From contig NZ_CP019449.1 of the NCBI RefSeq assembly GCF_001984035.1, forward strand, positions 1,302,001 to 1,366,000: 64,000 nt of DNA, in the 5' to 3' direction. Shown piece after piece: positions 42,759 to 51,880 of this stretch (position 1 is its first letter; each line of letters starts with the position of its first letter). The notes below the pieces were generated by a model. That model worked only from the letters and a program-made list of their open reading frames with translations, was not told where the DNA came from and searched no databases. Source of the stretch: Sphingopyxis sp. QXT-31 (GTDB taxonomy: Bacteria; Pseudomonadota; Alphaproteobacteria; Sphingomonadales; Sphingomonadaceae). The position numbers and the translations under genes were made by a program.

Positions 42759-45701
42759 TCAGGCGAAACCCAGATGGTCGCCGGCCCGATAGTGCGGCAT
42801 CCAATGATCGGGCAGCCAGTCGAGCGCCGGGCCTCCCGCGTCGGCCGCCGACGCCTCGGCGAATTTCGCCGCTTCCGCGAGATCCTCGATCTTCGGCGCC
42901 GAGGCCGTCAGGATGAAATCGCCCTGCGTCAGCTGGCTCATCGTGACATTGTGGAGGACGACGAAGTCGCCGTTGCCGAGGTTGATCGCGCCATTGACGC
43001 CGACCTGGCTGAAGCCCGCCTGGACCGCGGCGAAATTCGCGAAGCCGAACGCCGACAGGTCGATCTTGTCGGTGCCTCGCGCAAAATCGCCGATCACGTC
43101 GCCGCCGGTGCCGCGCTCGAAGACGAAGCTGTCCGCCCCGCCCTCGCCGAAGAGCACGTCATTGCCCGCCTTGCCGTTGAGCATATCGTTGCCAGCCCCT
43201 CCGAGCAGATAATTGCCGATCGCATTGCCGGTCAGGCGGTTATCGAGCTCGTTGCCGACGCCGAAGGGGGTATTGCCCTCCAGCACGAGATTTTCGGTGT
43301 GGGCGTAGAGATAATAGCCCGCGCCGTCGATATTGGCATAGACCGTATCGGTGCCGCCATTCGCGGCCTCGAAGGTGAGGTCCGCAGGGGTATCGACATA
43401 ATAGGCGTCGTTGCCCGAGCCGCCGTCCATCCGGTCGTAGTCGCCGAGCCCCGAATTGCCGCGAAGAATGTCGTTGCCCGCGCCGCCGACGAGGATGTCG
43501 GTGACGAAATCGCGATGATCGAGCGGCCGATTCGCGCCGGTGATCGGGTCGCGAATATATTCACGGTCCGCGATCAATTCGTCGTCGCCGTCGCCGCCAT
43601 AGACCGCGTCGGCGCCCGATCCGCCGCGAAGGAAGTCGTTGCCGCTGCCGCCGACGATATAGTCGACGCCATAACCGCCTTCGATACGATCGTCGCCATC
43701 TTCGCCGAACAGGCTGTCGTTGCCCTCGTCGCCGAAAAGCTGGTCGTTGCCGCCCCCGCCGATCAGGAGATTATCGCCGGCATTTCCGGTGATGACGTTG
43801 GCCAGCGCGTTACCGACGCCGAAAAGATCCTGATAGCTCTGGATGAGCTCGAGATTTTCGACCTCTTCGGGAAGATAATAGCTGATCCACGACTTGACGC
43901 TGTCGATGCCGCCGCCGGTGAATTCGAAGATCATGTCGGCGGTGTCGGCGATCATGTAGCGGTCGTTGCCGCCGCCGCCATAGAGACGGTCGGTGCCGCC
44001 TTTGCCGTCGAGTTCGTTCGCACCGTCGTTGCCGACGATCAGATTGTCGCCGTCATTGCCCCAGCCATATGTCCCGGTCAGGACGTATAGTTCCTCGATA
44101 TGGGGGCGCAGAAAGTGGAAATCGGCGGTCGAATAGACGCGGTCATAGCCCTCGTCCGCGAATTCCACGACGCGGTCCCATTCGTCGTCGACGCGGTACA
44201 CGTCGTCGCCCGTGCCGCCGACCAGCCGGTCGCCGAAATAGGTGCTGCCGACCGCGTTGGTCCCGCCATCCAGCAGATCGTTTCCGGCCCCGCCGTAAAG
44301 CAGATCGTCGCCGGCGCCGCCCCGCAGTTCGTCGTTGCCGATGCTGCCGACGAGCGTGTTGTCCGCCGCGGTGCCCGTATCGGCGGCCGCGCCGGCCAGC
44401 AGGATCGACGACGCGCCGATTGCGGCATCGACGGTGAAGACGAGCTCGTTGTTGCCGGACGTCGCGCGAACCGTCGTGCGGCCGTTCGACACCGAAAAGC
44501 CGAGCGTCACCGATCCGAGCGCGCGCAGGTCGATGCGATCGACGCCGACCTCGAACCCTTCGATGACGTCGCTCGATCCCGCGGTCGAATCAGCAAAATC
44601 CAGGTACAGGAATGTATCCGCGCCGCCCCCGCCGCGCAGCGTGTCGGCCCCCGCGCCGCCCGCGATGACGTCGTTGCCGGCTCCGCCCTGCACAAGCTGG
44701 TTGCCGCGGCCGGCGAGGATGATGTCGGCCTGGTCCCCGCCCGTCACCGATCCCGTGTGGGTCCCCGCCGTTCCGACATAGGTGTTGAAGCCGTTGTTGA
44801 GCAGGACGTCACCGACGTGGGTTCCATTGTCGCGGATCACATCGTCCCAGATGCTCAGTTCCCACGCGCCGTCCCAGCGGCTCGACGCGCTGGTTTCCAC
44901 GCGGTTGTAGCCGGCCTCGAAGTAGAGACGCCCCTCGATCGTTCCATTGTTTTCGACGTGCAGCGCCGACGAATAGCCGTTAAACATCCGGATCGCGTCG
45001 TCGGCGACGATCCGGCCGTTGTTGATCACCGTCCCGAACCAGTTGATATTGTCGGAGTTCGGGCGGAGCGCCAGCCCGATCGAGGCGATCGGCCCGCCGC
45101 TGGAGGCCTCGATCAGGCCGTCGTTCACGATCGTCGATGCCCCGATTACCGAAGCACCGGCAAATGCCGACTGATAGATAGCTGCGGCACCGAGCGGAAA
45201 GGAATCGACGGTGAGGTTGCCAATCGCCCGAATGGTGCCGGTGTTCCAGATATAGCCCGAATCGCGAATGCCATAGGCTTCGCCAGCGTCCGCGATGACC
45301 TCGATCAAGCCATGGTTTTCGACCGAATAGCCCGTCACGCCGATCGAGACATTTTCGGTCATCGAGCTATCGCGGTACCGGATGGTGCCCTCGTTGTAGA
45401 TGCGCCCTTGCGATGCGATGGCGTAACCGAACTCGTTCGTCGCCGCGGTGCGAAGACCCTCGACCGTTCCGAAATTGGTGAAGCTCGACATGTCGCCGAT
45501 GCGGATCAGCCAGTCGAGGCGCGGATTGTCCTCGGCGTGACGGATGGTGCCGAAATTGACGATGGGCGCCTTGCCCTCGATCTCGCCGGTCCGGGCCTGG
45601 CCGCTGTCGACATAGATTTGCGCGACGATCAACTCGTCGCCCGCCGCGACCGTGAACGGGTTCTTAAGCGTCAGTCTTTCGGAGTAGCGCGTCGTCGCCA
45701 T
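42759..45701 (-). CDS. RTX calcium-binding protein with an N-terminal beta-repeat region, 980 residues
   Basis: Secreted protein. The first 330 residues contain irregular repeats with NxGTI/NxGLI patterns (VNFGTIRHAEDN, YNEGTIRYRDS, VNDGLIEASSGG, NNGRIVADDAI), typical of a right-handed beta-helix or autotransporter-like passenger. From about 330 on come RTX repeats (GGAGNDVIAGGAGADTLRGG and similar) and the conserved end module. It closes DHWMPHYRAGDHLGFA, almost the same as the metalloprotease at 35586-38531. The ATG at 45701 is preceded by GAGG with ten bases to the start. There is no signal peptide. It has no catalytic motif I recognise; cell-surface adhesion or capsule binding are possible roles. 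Confidence 0.82.
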   Translation of the reverse strand: MATTRYSERLTLKNPFTVAAGDELIVAQIYVDSGQARTGEIEGKAPIVNFGTIRHAEDNPRLDWLIRIGDMSSFTNFGTVEGLRTAATNEFGYAIASQGRIYNEGTIRYRDSSMTENVSIGVTGYSVENHGLIEVIADAGEAYGIRDSGYIWNTGTIRAIGNLTVDSFPLGAAAIYQSAFAGASVIGASTIVNDGLIEASSGGPIASIGLALRPNSDNINWFGTVINNGRIVADDAIRMFNGYSSALHVENNGTIEGRLYFEAGYNRVETSASSRWDGAWELSIWDDVIRDNGTHVGDVLLNNGFNTYVGTAGTHTGSVTGGDQADIILAGRGNQLVQGGAGNDVIAGGAGADTLRGGGGADTFLYLDFADSTAGSSDVIEGFEVGVDRIDLRALGSVTLGFSVSNGRTTVRATSGNNELVFTVDAAIGASSILLAGAAADTGTAADNTLVGSIGNDELRGGAGDDLLYGGAGNDLLDGGTNAVGSTYFGDRLVGGTGDDVYRVDDEWDRVVEFADEGYDRVYSTADFHFLRPHIEELYVLTGTYGWGNDGDNLIVGNDGANELDGKGGTDRLYGGGGNDRYMIADTADMIFEFTGGGIDSVKSWISYYLPEEVENLELIQSYQDLFGVGNALANVITGNAGDNLLIGGGGNDQLFGDEGNDSLFGEDGDDRIEGGYGVDYIVGGSGNDFLRGGSGADAVYGGDGDDELIADREYIRDPITGANRPLDHRDFVTDILVGGAGNDILRGNSGLGDYDRMDGGSGNDAYYVDTPADLTFEAANGGTDTVYANIDGAGYYLYAHTENLVLEGNTPFGVGNELDNRLTGNAIGNYLLGGAGNDMLNGKAGNDVLFGEGGADSFVFERGTGGDVIGDFARGTDKIDLSAFGFANFAAVQAGFSQVGVNGAINLGNGDFVVLHNVTMSQLTQGDFILTASAPKIEDLAEAAKFAEASAADAGGPALDWLPDHWMPHYRAGDHLGFA

Positions 45702-45733
45702 CAGTAATTTACCTCAAAAGCAGTCGTCGGCGA

Positions 45734-46582
45734 TCACCGCCGGAACACCAGCATGTGATCGATATTGTGCGGCATCGCGAAAATGTCCTCGCGGCCGATC
45801 GGGCGGATGCCGTCGATCGGGTGCACGATCTCGAGCGAGAAGCCGTAGGCGAGGACCTCGTCGAGGAAACCGCGCGGGTCGTCGTAGCGCTGGACGGTGA
45901 ATTCCATGAAGATCGTCAGCGGGCGCTTCTGCTTCAGGATGCCGGTCATGCCGTGCCAGACCTGCTGCTCGAAACCCTCGACGTCGATCTTGATGAACTC
46001 GGCGGCGAGCGCATGCTCGATCGTGTCGAGGCGGCGCACCGGCACCACGGTTTCGGAGGTCGTGTTGCCCGACCGTCCGGCTCCCGGCAGCAGGATGCGG
46101 CCGCCGCCGGGCGAGCTGTCCTGCACCTCGAGCCGCAGTTCGGACTCGCCCGCGCCGAGCGCGAGGCGGTGGAGATCGGTGAAGCCCGCGAAGCCGTTCA
46201 CCTGCAGGCTCTTGTCGAGCAGCCCCGCCAGCCGCGGATTGGGCTCGAACGACAGGACGCGCCCCTCGGGCCCGGTGAGGTCGGCGAGGAGCAATGTGAA
46301 ATAGCCGAGGTTTGCGCCGACATCGAGCACGACCGAGCCGCGCCTTACGCTGCGCAGCATCGCCTCGGTCACCCACATTTCCCAGAAGCCGTCCATCATC
46401 AGATGGCTGGCGATGCCGATGTCGCGCGTATCGACGAACATCTTGTAGCGCCCGAGCACGCGGCACAGCGCATCATGGTCGCCCAGATAGTGCGAGCGGC
46501 AGAGCCCGCGAATATCGGCTTCGTTGTCGGAACGCGGGTAGCTCAGCAGCCGCCAGATGTCATAATATTCGGCCGCGACCAT
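45734..46582 (-). CDS. FkbM-family methyltransferase
   Basis: SAM-dependent methyltransferase that probably O-methylates a sugar of the surface polysaccharide. The 282-residue product has the SAM motif VVLDVGANLGYFTLLLADL (about 84-102), then VLSFEPNPRLAGLL and FIKIDVEGFEQQVWHGM, the FkbM signature, plus the end element HNIDHMLVFRR. The ATG at 46582 lies in the gap to kpsC. It belongs with the capsule operon reading toward lower coordinates and would modify the sugars before or after transfer. Confidence 0.87.
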   Translation of the reverse strand: MVAAEYYDIWRLLSYPRSDNEADIRGLCRSHYLGDHDALCRVLGRYKMFVDTRDIGIASHLMMDGFWEMWVTEAMLRSVRRGSVVLDVGANLGYFTLLLADLTGPEGRVLSFEPNPRLAGLLDKSLQVNGFAGFTDLHRLALGAGESELRLEVQDSSPGGGRILLPGAGRSGNTTSETVVPVRRLDTIEHALAAEFIKIDVEGFEQQVWHGMTGILKQKRPLTIFMEFTVQRYDDPRGFLDEVLAYGFSLEIVHPIDGIRPIGREDIFAMPHNIDHMLVFRR

Positions 46583-46626
46583 AAACCCCTCTTATCTCGA
46601 TCTTTATCGAGTAATAACTGTTGATA

Positions 46627-48243
46627 CTAGTGCGAATTGTTCCAGTTTCGTGGCATTGCGACGAGCCGTGCGAGCATGCTTCGCAGCGCCGAGCGCGGCG
46701 GAGCGTCGGCGAGCGCATCGAGCAGATGTTCGGGCGAACAGGGCAGTCCGCGGTGCGGATCGACATAGAGCGGATAGAGGATCAGCGTCGCGGCGACCAG
46801 CTGCGCGAGCGTCAGCTGCCGCGCACGCCGCTCGAAGCGCAGGCTGTCGAGTGTGAGGCCCCAGCCGGCGTAGAAGGGGCGGCCGTGGACGAAGACCTGC
46901 TTGCCGCGGAGCAGCGCCTCGAAACCGAGCAAGGACGAGCGGACATGGACGATATCGACCTGTTCGAGCAGGTCGCTGGTGTCGCCGTCGGTCACGATCA
47001 TGTCGACGTTTGCGGCGATGCCCGGCTCGCGCCACTCGCCGCGGCGAAGCCCGGCGACGACGTCCGGGTGCGGCTTGTAGACGATCGCGGCGCGGGGGTT
47101 TTCGGAGCGGACCATCGCGGCGATCGCGGCGAAGTCCATCGGTCCGCCGCCCGCGGTGATCGAGAGATCGTCGGCGACCTGCCCGGCGATCAATATCCTG
47201 GGCTGACCATCCGGGAGCCTGACCGGCGCGCCCCGCAGATTATATTTGGTGGCGCCGCGCGCGCGGATCGTGGTGATCAGGGCGGCGGCGCGCTCGAGCA
47301 GCCGGTCGTCGAAATCGGCGTGCTGCAGCAGATGCTCGAGATCGCTCGGGCGGTCGGGGTCGTAATAGATGCCGCGCCGGTCGACTATGATCGAGCAGGG
47401 CTGGACGAGCGCGGCGCCGAGCCCCGCCGAGCGAATGAAGCCATCCTCGATGCGGGACACGCATTCGGGGCCATAAGCCGCCTCCAGCGCGGGAAGATCG
47501 GCGCGCGAGGGCCAGGCGGCGACGGCTCCGGCGCCCTCAGTCGGGCGCGACCGGAAGGCGGCGTCGGGCGATCCGGTCAGGAACTGGCGAATGCGGCGGC
47601 GTTTCCAGCGCGACATGCCGAACAGCGCGTCGATGCCGCGCGTCCGCTCGACCGTGGTTCGCCAGAGCGTGAGATAGGCGAGCAGGTGGCCGAGCGGCCA
47701 TGGGCTGCCGTCATAGGGCGAACGGGCGTGGTAGTCGCGGCAGAGAGCGGTGATCACCCGCTGCGCGTACCCCTCTACCGGTTGCTGCGATCCGTCGGCT
47801 TCGACCTGGACCAGCGGCTTTCCGCCGAGCGCCGCGAGCGTGGCGAAGGGGTCGCCGGTGTCGTCGCAATAGACGCGGGTCGCGCGATCGAGCAGCGGCC
47901 AGGGATCGGCCCGGCCATCGAAGCGGATCGCCGCGGCATCCGATGGTTGGGGGCCGACGAGCAGGATCGGAGCCCCTCCCCTGGCTGCTTCCATCAGGCG
48001 CGGCAGCCGCGCGGCATCGGTGCAGGCTACGGCGACCAGCGGATCGTCGTGCTTCTCCAGCCATGCCCGAATATCCGGCGGCAGCGGCTGCCAGAAATAG
48101 CCGCCGATGCGTCCTTCGACGATCGCCGCGATGGCAGCGTCGACTTCCTCGGCGGAGGGCATCGGACGGCCGGGCGCCTCTTGCCGCAGCAGTCCCTTGT
48201 GAAAGCGATGCAGCGGGATCGGCAGGAAGGATGGCGCGGACAT
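46627..48243 (-). CDS. kpsC: Capsule Kdo transferase, KpsC-like, single module
   Basis: Glycosyltransferase that lengthens the poly-Kdo linker on which the capsule is assembled. The 538-residue product has the KpsC signature SRIEDGFIRSAGLGAALVQP, then GIYYDPDRPSDLEHLLQH and PFYAGWGLTLDSLRF near the C-terminus, and YKPHPDVVAGLR. In the two-module enzymes such a pattern occurs twice; here each motif is seen once, and the N-terminal 200 residues are divergent. It is shorter than the roughly 670 residues usual for KpsC. The ATG at 48243 is 10 bases after the kpsD stop, so the genes are in one operon. Confidence 0.85.
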   Translation of the reverse strand: MSAPSFLPIPLHRFHKGLLRQEAPGRPMPSAEEVDAAIAAIVEGRIGGYFWQPLPPDIRAWLEKHDDPLVAVACTDAARLPRLMEAARGGAPILLVGPQPSDAAAIRFDGRADPWPLLDRATRVYCDDTGDPFATLAALGGKPLVQVEADGSQQPVEGYAQRVITALCRDYHARSPYDGSPWPLGHLLAYLTLWRTTVERTRGIDALFGMSRWKRRRIRQFLTGSPDAAFRSRPTEGAGAVAAWPSRADLPALEAAYGPECVSRIEDGFIRSAGLGAALVQPCSIIVDRRGIYYDPDRPSDLEHLLQHADFDDRLLERAAALITTIRARGATKYNLRGAPVRLPDGQPRILIAGQVADDLSITAGGGPMDFAAIAAMVRSENPRAAIVYKPHPDVVAGLRRGEWREPGIAANVDMIVTDGDTSDLLEQVDIVHVRSSLLGFEALLRGKQVFVHGRPFYAGWGLTLDSLRFERRARQLTLAQLVAATLILYPLYVDPHRGLPCSPEHLLDALADAPPRSALRSMLARLVAMPRNWNNSH

Positions 48244-48253
48244 CGCTCGCCGG

Positions 48254-49381
48254 TCAGCGCGTGAGCACGTCGACGGTCACTATCGGGGAAGTCAGCTGGT
48301 TGAGCATCTGCACCAGCTTGGCGAATTGCGCCGAGCGGGCGTTGGCGATCAGCACGACGTCGTCGTCCTGCATGCGGAAGCGGCTGGCGATGAAATAGCT
48401 GCGCGGATCGAGCAGGTTGAGCCGGTAGATGGTCGGAACCGCGGTCATCGTGCCGCCGACATCCTTGTCGACATAGCGGAAGACGAAGACCCCGGTCGCG
48501 TCGGCCTGGTTGTCGATCGGCCCCCCGGCGCGGGCGAGGCCCTCGACCAGCGAAACCGGCGTGTCGGCGAGCGGCACCTCGGCCACGTCGCGCGCGGCGC
48601 CAATGACCGAGAAGCTCTGCTGGCGTTTGAGGAGCTGGACGACGTCGCCCGGCATCAGCCGGACGTTGGCGGCGTCGCCGGCGCGGATCTGGTCGAGCGG
48701 CATTTCCTGGCTGTCGCCCGCGCGCGCCAGCCGCACGATCAGGTTCGATTGCTGCTCCGACGGGCCGCCTGCCGCGGCGACGACGTCGAGCACGCGCTCA
48801 CCCGCCGCGGTGATCGCGATGCGGCCCGGCGCCTTGACCTCGCCCCCGACGGTGATCGAGCGCATCGGTCCCGACGCGACGCGGACGAGCACGTCGGCGC
48901 GCTGCGACAGGCCGCGCAGGCGCTCGCGGATTTCGGTCGCGACCCCCTGCGGCGTGCGGCCGAGGACGTCGATCGGGCCGACATAGGGAATGGCGACATA
49001 GCCGTCGGCGGGGACGCTGATCGTCGGCAGCGCGGCGCCCGCGGCCGACACCGCGGGATCCTTCGCATCGCCGCCGTCGATCGCGCCGAACAGCCTGTAA
49101 CCGACCTCGAACACCACGATCTCGAGATTGTCGCCGACCAATATCTGTTCGCTGCTCGTCGTGCCGTCGGTGAAGGACCAGGCGGCGGACGGCGCGATCG
49201 GCGTATCCTCCTCGCTCCAGCCGCTTTCGTTGAGATCGACGAGGTCGAGCGCGCGGCCGTCGGCGAGCGCGGCGGGTTTGGTCACCTGCCCGATCGTCGG
49301 CGAGGCCGAGGGCAGCATCGAACAGCCGCCGAGCGTCGCCGCGAGCAGCGCACCGATCGCAGCCGACCGCATCCGCGTCAC
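48254..49381 (-). CDS. kpsD: Capsule polysaccharide export outer-membrane protein (Wza/KpsD type)
   Basis: Outer-membrane polysaccharide channel lipoprotein. The 375-residue product has a lipoprotein signal (MTRMRSAAIGALLAATLGGC, Cys20) and the polysaccharide-export domain (LVGDNLEIVVFEVGYR, VPADGYVAIPYVGPIDVLGR, TPQGVATEIRERLRGLSQR). Two SLBB-type repeats follow (ITVGGEVKAPGRIAI, AAGGPSEQQSNLIVRL; FSVIGAARDVAEVPL). The start is GTG 49381, overlapping the stop of the upstream glycosyltransferase (GTGA); ATG 49372 is possible. It closes an operon glycosyltransferase-kpsD-kpsC-methyltransferase on the minus strand. Confidence 0.88.
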   Translation of the reverse strand: MTRMRSAAIGALLAATLGGCSMLPSASPTIGQVTKPAALADGRALDLVDLNESGWSEEDTPIAPSAAWSFTDGTTSSEQILVGDNLEIVVFEVGYRLFGAIDGGDAKDPAVSAAGAALPTISVPADGYVAIPYVGPIDVLGRTPQGVATEIRERLRGLSQRADVLVRVASGPMRSITVGGEVKAPGRIAITAAGERVLDVVAAAGGPSEQQSNLIVRLARAGDSQEMPLDQIRAGDAANVRLMPGDVVQLLKRQQSFSVIGAARDVAEVPLADTPVSLVEGLARAGGPIDNQADATGVFVFRYVDKDVGGTMTAVPTIYRLNLLDPRSYFIASRFRMQDDDVVLIANARSAQFAKLVQMLNQLTSPIVTVDVLTR

Positions 49382-50697
49382 CGGCGGCGCCCCGCGAGCA
49401 GGCTGTCGTAGAGGGTCGTCAGCCGGTCCTGATAGGTCGCCATCGAGAAATTCGCCGCCTGCGCGATGCCGCGGCCGAACAGGTCGGCGCGCAGCTCGGG
49501 TTCGTTTTCGATCCGGCGCAGCGCCGCGGCGATCTGCTGCACGTCATAGGGGTCGACGAGCAGCGCCGCCGAGCCGGCGACTTCGGGCATCGAACTGGTG
49601 TTCGCGGTGATCACGGGCGTCCCCAAGGTCATGGCTTCGAGGATCGGTAGCCCGAAACCTTCGTAGAGAGAAGGGAAAGCCACGCCCTTCGCGCCGCGCA
49701 CGAGCAGCATGAGGAGGCGCCGCGGCAGATAGTCGATACGGCGGATATTCTTGAAGATCGTCTTCATCGGCCGCGTCTCGTCGCGCTGGATCAGCGACAG
49801 TTCGACATCGGCGCCCCACGCGCGGCGGCCGAGGATGACGAGCGGCGCCTTCACCCCCGAGGCGAGATAGGCCTCGATCAGGCGGCCGACATTCTTCTTG
49901 GGCTCGATCGCGCCGAAGAAGAGGAAATAATCCTGGAAATCGAGGCGGAAGATGCTCCTCACCGCCTGCGCGATATCGGCCTCGTCGCCGCTCGCGAGGC
50001 TCAGGCTCTGCGCCGACGGCTTGATCGCCTGATAGGTGTTGGTGATCTTGCCCTCGGCCTCGGGGAAGAAGTCGACGATATCGGCGCGGCTGGCTTCCGA
50101 CACGGTGACGATATGATCGCCCTTGCGGATGCAGGCGCGCATCAGCTTGTGGTAGATCTTCTTGTTGTCGAGGCTGGCGTAGGGCAGCTTCAGCGGCACC
50201 AGATCGTGCATCGTATAGATGTTTTGCGCGCCGGCGACCTTGATCGGCCAGGGATAGGTCCAGTGCATGACATCGGGCCGCTCGGGCAAGGCGACAGTCG
50301 TGAAGGTCCCGAAACGGCGAAAATTGCGCATCGCCTGGTCGAACAGGTCGGACACGGTGAACAGCCGGTCGAAATCGGGCAGGCGGTGCGCGAAGGGGCG
50401 CGTTTCCTGTTTTCCGTGCAGGTCGACGAGCCGCGCCTTGCGCGCCTTGACGGTCCAGCTGAGCTCGCGGCCCCAGCCGAAACTCCACGAGCGCGGCGCC
50501 TTCGACTGATATTCGGCGCCGAGCGCTTCGAAAAAATTGACGTTACGCAATACTCTGCGGAACGGCGTTCGCAGACCGTAGAGGCCGTCGAGCTGATGCC
50601 CCGCATTCTGGATCGCATGCGCCAGCGACATCGAATAGGTCGCGACGCCGGTGCCGAACGGCAGCGCCAGATTAAAACCATCGATTCCGACCCGCAT
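49378..50697 (-). CDS. Glycosyltransferase family 4 (capsule)
   Basis: Cytoplasmic GT-B enzyme adding a sugar to the capsule repeat. The 439-residue product opens MRVGIDGFNLALPFGTGVAT, has NIYTMHDLVPLKLPY, VTVSEASRADIV, YFLFFGAIEPKKNVGRLIEA and the donor-binding FPSLYEGFGLPILEAMTLGT, then PVITANTSSMPEVAGSAALL. The ATG at 50697 has a strong GGAGGAAAA site. Its stop overlaps kpsD. A second, related enzyme lies at 50749-51834. Donor and acceptor cannot be told. Confidence 0.92.
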   Translation of the reverse strand: MRVGIDGFNLALPFGTGVATYSMSLAHAIQNAGHQLDGLYGLRTPFRRVLRNVNFFEALGAEYQSKAPRSWSFGWGRELSWTVKARKARLVDLHGKQETRPFAHRLPDFDRLFTVSDLFDQAMRNFRRFGTFTTVALPERPDVMHWTYPWPIKVAGAQNIYTMHDLVPLKLPYASLDNKKIYHKLMRACIRKGDHIVTVSEASRADIVDFFPEAEGKITNTYQAIKPSAQSLSLASGDEADIAQAVRSIFRLDFQDYFLFFGAIEPKKNVGRLIEAYLASGVKAPLVILGRRAWGADVELSLIQRDETRPMKTIFKNIRRIDYLPRRLLMLLVRGAKGVAFPSLYEGFGLPILEAMTLGTPVITANTSSMPEVAGSAALLVDPYDVQQIAAALRRIENEPELRADLFGRGIAQAANFSMATYQDRLTTLYDSLLAGRRR

Positions 50698-50748
50698 TTT
50701 TCCTCCGGCTTCATTCGGCGGAGTGGATCGTCGATTCGAAATTCCGCT

Positions 50749-51834
50749 TTAATCGAGACCACCTAGCTGGAGAAACTGGTCGTAGGCAAGGCGCAAGCGC
50801 CGCGCGAAAGCGGCGTCGCCGTAGCGGTGGAAGCGGGATGGAAGGTCGCGTTTCGGCGTGGCGGGCGCATCGGCGGTTCGGCGGATCGCATCGGCGATGG
50901 CGCCGACATCGAACGGGTCGACGAGCAGCGCGGCATCGCCCAGAATCTCGCGCGATACCGACGAATTGGAGGCGATGGCGGGGACGCCCGCGAGCAGCGC
51001 CTCGACCGGCGGCAGGCCGAAGCCTTCGGCGAGCGAGGGCATCAGCAGCGCGCGGCTGTTGGCGATGAGCGGCGCCAGGGCGGCGTCCTCGAGCCAGGGC
51101 AGCCGAATAATATTGGGGTGCGCGAGTTCGCGCGCGAAGGCAGCGCGCTCGGCGCGGTCCGGCCAATGGCCTTCGGGGCCCGCGACGACAAGAGCCAGCC
51201 CGGTATCGGAACCGCGCCAGGCTTCGACCGCGCGCAGGACATTCTTGCGCGGTTCGACGGTGCCGAGCAGGAGGACATAGCGTCCGGGCTCCAGCCCCGC
51301 GGGCAAGGGTCCCTCGCCCGCCGGTCGCACGACCGGCTGCCAGGTGCAGACCGCGCGCCGCGGATCGATGCCGGTGGCGGCGATCAGCGCGTCGCGCGTG
51401 ACCTCCGACACGCAGGTGAAGCAGGCGCCCTTCGCGGCGAGCGCGGCGAGCAGACGGCGGAAGCGGCGCCGCGGGATCGCCGAATATTGGGGCTGGTCGA
51501 TCGGGATCAGGTCGTGGATCGTCACGACGTTGAGCGAATCCCCGGCCCACAGCGGCATCGGGTGCGACCAGTGGAAAATGTCGGCGGGGTGGCTCAGCGC
51601 GACGCTGCGCTGTCGCCCGGTCAGCGTGAACCATTTCTGCGCATCGGCAAAGCGGCGCGGCCCGACCCGCGTGACCGCCGCGCCCGGCTCGGCGCTGTCC
51701 GTCAGCAACTCCGGCGGCGCGAACAGGTCGGGGCTGCTCTCGATGCATCGGCGCAGCGCATCGCGGTAGCGGCGGATGCCGGTCCCCTGCCCCCAGCCGA
51801 CGCTGCGCTTGTCAAGGGCGACGCGAGGCGTCAT
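50749..51834 (-). CDS. Glycosyltransferase family 4 (capsule)
   Basis: A second cytoplasmic GT-B enzyme with a similar layout to the gene at 49378-50697. The 361-residue product opens MTPRVALDKRSVGWGQGTGI, contains NVVTIHDLIPIDQPQYS, TCVSEVTRDALIA, YVLLLGTVEPRKNVLRAVEA and MPSLAEGFGLPPVEALLAGV, then PAIASNSSVSREILGDAALL. The ATG at 51834 is 47 bases from the divergent kpsT start, so the two genes share a promoter region. It is 51 bases from the next glycosyltransferase on the same strand and is probably co-transcribed. Donor sugar is unknown. Confidence 0.9.
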   Translation of the reverse strand: MTPRVALDKRSVGWGQGTGIRRYRDALRRCIESSPDLFAPPELLTDSAEPGAAVTRVGPRRFADAQKWFTLTGRQRSVALSHPADIFHWSHPMPLWAGDSLNVVTIHDLIPIDQPQYSAIPRRRFRRLLAALAAKGACFTCVSEVTRDALIAATGIDPRRAVCTWQPVVRPAGEGPLPAGLEPGRYVLLLGTVEPRKNVLRAVEAWRGSDTGLALVVAGPEGHWPDRAERAAFARELAHPNIIRLPWLEDAALAPLIANSRALLMPSLAEGFGLPPVEALLAGVPAIASNSSVSREILGDAALLVDPFDVGAIADAIRRTADAPATPKRDLPSRFHRYGDAAFARRLRLAYDQFLQLGGLD

Positions 51835-51880
51835 CTAGGGCCGAACGCGGGCCGCCGGCCCATCATATGAGCCTGTATCG

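Noticed and set aside
38680..44090. Several plus-strand frames of 449-679 codons across the RTX genes
   Set aside because: They are reverse reads of the GGxGxDxLx repeats and give repetitive Val/Ala/Asp/Gly-rich chains. They are shadows.
38587..45701. Short tandem repeats that could be mistaken for a CRISPR array
   Set aside because: The repeats are coding RTX nonapeptide units of about 27 bases with no conserved spacer-length pattern and no cas genes nearby.
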